A stretch of DNA of 15,247 bases from assembly GCA_964487505.1 (NCBI GenBank), contig CAZARD010000109.1, positions 1 to 15,247 of the forward strand. The letters run 5' to 3'. The notes under the pieces were generated by a model. The model saw only the letters and a list, made by a program, of their open reading frames with translations, was not told the DNA's origin and searched no databases. The position numbers and the translations under genes are program-made. Positions 13,523 through 15,247 of this stretch are shown here, in pieces; position 1 is the stretch's first letter, and each line of letters opens with the position of its first letter. The stretch is from JAFDVJ01 sp964487505. Lineage in GTDB: Bacteria; Acidobacteriota; Blastocatellia; Pyrinomonadales; Pyrinomonadaceae.

Positions 13523-14875
13523 CTATCCGCTCACCGCTTCGGAGACACGACCCTCGACGATCGACCTGATCCGGCCCAACTCTTTTTCCGAGTCCGCTTC
13601 GAATCTCAAGACCAGGATCGCCTGAGTGTTCGACGCGCGGACAAGTCCCCAACCGTGCTCGAAAATGATACGCGCGCCGTCGGTAGTGATGACCTCGTTC
13701 GTTTGCTTGAATTCTTCGGCGATGCGCGCGACGACGTCGAATTTCGTTTCGTCCGAGCAATCGACGCGAAGCTCGGGCGTCGAAAAGGTCTCAGGCAGAT
13801 CGGCGAGCAGTTCCGAAAGTCGGAGGTCCGATTTCGACAGTATCTCAAGCACGCGCGCGCCCGCGTAGGTCGCATCATCGAAACCGTAAAATCGGTCGGC
13901 AAAGAAGATATGGCCGCTCATCTCGCCGGCGAGCGCGGCGCCGGTTTCCTTCATCTTTGCCTTGATTATCGAATGGCCCGCCTTTCCCATTATCGGATTG
14001 CCGCCCCGCGCGGCGATGTCGTCGAAAAGGTTCTGCGAGCATTTCACCTCCGCGATGATCGTCGCGCCCGGATTGGTTTTCAGGACCTCTCGCGAGAGCA
14101 GGACCATCAACTCGTCGCCCCAAATGATGCGGCCGTTCTCGTCCACGATGCCGATCCGGTCGCCGTCGCCGTCGAACGCGATGCCGATGTCGGCATTCGA
14201 ATCGCGCACCGCGGCGATCGTGTCCTGCAGATTCTCCGTTACAGTCGGATCGGGATGATGATTCGGGAAATTGCTGTCGGGTTCCGTGAAAAGCTTGACC
14301 AATTCGATGCCGAGCCGTTCGTAGATAGGCACCGCCGTCACGCCGCCCATTCCGTTCCCGCCGTCGACGACGGCCTTGATCCGCCGGTTTCCGAGGCTGA
14401 TCTTCGAGCAGATGTCGTCGCGGTATTCAGCGAGCACGTCGATGGATTCAACCGATCCCGTTCCGTTCTCGAAATCGGCGGCAAGCGCGATATGTTTGAT
14501 CTCCTGGATCTGCGATCCGAAGAGCGTCTGCTTGCCGAGGCAGATCTTGAAACCATTGTGGTCGGGCGGGTTGTGAGATCCGGTGATCATCACTCCGCCG
14601 TCGGTGTTGCGGGTGAAGACGGTGTGATAGAGGACCGGCGTTGGCACGCGGCCGATGAGAACGACGTCGCATCCGGAAGAATTGAACCCGGCGGTCAGAA
14701 GTTCGCAAAAACCGGGCGAGCTTACCCGCGCGTCATAACCGACGGCGATCCGTTTCGCCCCGTTTCGCCGGAAGAAAGTGCCGATGGCGCGCCCGAGCGT
14801 CGCGACGGTCTCGTCGGTCAGGTGCTCGCCGACGATTCCCCTGATGTCATATTCCCGAAAGATGTTCGTATTCAT
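13523..14875 (-). CDS. phosphomannomutase/phosphoglucomutase
   Basis: This 450-residue cytoplasmic alpha-D-phosphohexomutase interconverts hexose 6-phosphate and 1-phosphate. It supplies precursors for sugar nucleotides of cell-surface polysaccharides, and for glycogen or trehalose. All four family loops are visible: FREYDIRG at 6-13, the catalytic phosphoserine S100 in TGSHNPPDHNG at 98-108, the Mg-binding DGDGDR at 235-240 (D235, D237, D239), and the sugar-binding GEMSGH at 317-322. The phosphate-binding RASNTQ at 413-418 closes the protein. GEMSGH and the overall length fit the dual-specificity PMM/PGM (AlgC/ManB-like) group better than phosphoglucosamine mutase, whose sugar loop reads GExSGH with other surrounding residues. 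True substrate preference is not certain. The start is ATG at 14875, with only a weak ribosome binding site (GGA). It is transcribed alone. Confidence 0.94.
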   Translation of the reverse strand: MNTNIFREYDIRGIVGEHLTDETVATLGRAIGTFFRRNGAKRIAVGYDARVSSPGFCELLTAGFNSSGCDVVLIGRVPTPVLYHTVFTRNTDGGVMITGSHNPPDHNGFKICLGKQTLFGSQIQEIKHIALAADFENGTGSVESIDVLAEYRDDICSKISLGNRRIKAVVDGGNGMGGVTAVPIYERLGIELVKLFTEPDSNFPNHHPDPTVTENLQDTIAAVRDSNADIGIAFDGDGDRIGIVDENGRIIWGDELMVLLSREVLKTNPGATIIAEVKCSQNLFDDIAARGGNPIMGKAGHSIIKAKMKETGAALAGEMSGHIFFADRFYGFDDATYAGARVLEILSKSDLRLSELLADLPETFSTPELRVDCSDETKFDVVARIAEEFKQTNEVITTDGARIIFEHGWGLVRASNTQAILVLRFEADSEKELGRIRSIVEGRVSEAVSG

Positions 14876-14895
14876 AGGTCCGATTCCAAGGTCTA

Positions 14896-14924
14896 ATTGT
14901 CGATTGATATTCGGGATTTGTAAA
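14896..14924 (-). promoter_or_regulatory. candidate promoter of the phosphohexomutase gene
   Basis: On the minus strand TTTACA (14924-14919, five of six) is followed after 17 bases by GACAAT (14901-14896, four of six). The ATG lies 20 bases downstream, leaving room for a short leader. Confidence 0.4.
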
Positions 14925-14970
14925 TCGAGCGCGCGGTGATGATCGGGCGCAGCCCTGAACGGATGGGCGT

Positions 14971-14995
14971 CTCGTGTTAGCGGGTCGCTAACGAG
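14971..14995. repeat. small palindrome upstream of the phosphohexomutase
   Basis: gttagcg-ggt-cgctaac (14976-14992) is a perfect 7-bp stem with a 3-base loop, extended by ctc/gag with a bulge. It touches the left end of the 84-bp tandem duplication. It is probably a REP-type element; there is no U-run. Confidence 0.45.
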
Positions 14996-15160
14996 GCCGT
15001 GTCAAAACCCTCAGAGGTTTGAGTTTTCGGATCCAAATCAAGCGATTTCTCTTCTTATGAATTGCCACTAGCTTCAGAGGCTGTGTCAAAACCCTCAGAA
15101 GTTTGAGTTCATAGATCAGAATCAAGCAACCTTTCTTCTTATGAATTGCCACTAGCTTCA
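14993..15160. repeat. 84-bp tandem direct duplication
   Basis: Copies at 14993-15076 and 15077-15160 are exactly the same length and match at 72 of 84 positions. Differences cluster in the middle, while both ends (gtgtcaaaaccctcaga, and cttcttatgaattgccacta) are conserved. Each copy ends in ccactagcttca. Only the second copy is followed by the partner arm gctagtgg, so the duplication breaks within a hairpin loop. No convincing protein is encoded here. Confidence 0.9.
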
Positions 15161-15168
15161 GCTAGTGG
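15149..15168. repeat. REP-like hairpin
   Basis: ccactagc-ttca-gctagtgg is a perfect 8-bp stem with a tetraloop, at the junction after the second 84-bp copy. Its left arm is also present, unpaired, at the end of the first copy. Confidence 0.55.
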
Positions 15169-15188
15169 GCAACGTAACCATAAGATTC

Positions 15189-15225
15189 TCTTGGCTTTAG
15201 CCGAACTGTTTGGCGAAAGCCAAGA
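15189..15225. repeat. REP-like imperfect palindrome
   Basis: tcttggcttt (15189-15198) pairs with aaagccaaga (15216-15225), and the inner gcc/ggc (15200-15202, 15212-15214) extends the stem around a short loop. Repeats of this shape are typical of REP-type intergenic palindromes. The window ends 22 bases later. Confidence 0.55.
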
Positions 15226-15247
15226 AACTCTGCGGGTTGCGTTGCGA

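Noticed and set aside
13655..14896. A 413-codon plus-strand frame opposite the phosphohexomutase
   Set aside because: It is antisense to a gene with all catalytic loops in place, its composition is shadow-like and it has no ribosome binding site.

Overview
The window comes from a bacterial chromosome of moderately high GC. The genes are well separated and mostly on the minus strand, and the gaps between them are full of short palindromic and heptamer repeats. The core gene set (ileS, lspA, lgt, a phosphohexomutase) is chromosomal. The Lgt is of the GRxGCF...GCCxG type, unlike the Proteobacterial GNF type, and the gaps are crowded with REP-like hairpins. Together these suggest a free-living Acidobacteriota-like bacterium, possibly Blastocatellia. 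That placement is an inference from style, not proven.

Layout, left to right. Bases 1-340 hold only a doubtful small ORF. Bases 343-5202 are a minus-strand block transcribed from right to left: ileS (isoleucyl-tRNA synthetase), a small exported protein of unknown function, lspA (signal peptidase II) and lgt (prolipoprotein diacylglyceryl transferase). An ileS-lspA neighbourhood is classical, and Lgt and LspA perform consecutive steps of lipoprotein maturation. A near-perfect 32-bp inverted repeat made of heptamers sits between lspA and lgt. Bases 5203-6350 hold a tandem heptamer, two hairpins and what looks like a decayed minus-strand gene. Bases 6351-7328 encode an exported protein on the plus strand. 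Bases 7329-8260 are a repeat and transposon graveyard: REP-like palindromes, a MITE-like element with long inverted arms, a frameshifted IS256-type transposase remnant and the first residues of an IS481-type transposase.

Bases 8262-8856 hold a compact overlapping pair, a small basic protein plus a minimal nucleotidyltransferase-fold protein. This is the best candidate here for a little-described two-gene module. Then come a SAM-dependent methyltransferase-like gene, a palindromic intergenic element, and a type II toxin-antitoxin operon (Phd-like antitoxin plus PIN-domain VapC toxin). The operon's promoter is embedded in a 35-bp operator palindrome, and its transcript is probably leaderless. 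Next is a 740-residue SulP transporter carrying both a STAS domain and a C-terminal cyclic-nucleotide-binding domain, with a good promoter. A phosphomannomutase/phosphoglucomutase gene follows. The window ends in an 84-bp tandem duplication and further REP-like hairpins.

No tRNA, rRNA, CRISPR array or complete insertion sequence was recognised. Functional calls for ileS, lspA, lgt, vapC, the SulP fusion and the phosphohexomutase rest on visible catalytic motifs. The exported proteins, the pseudogene at 5448-6330 and most promoters are more tentative.
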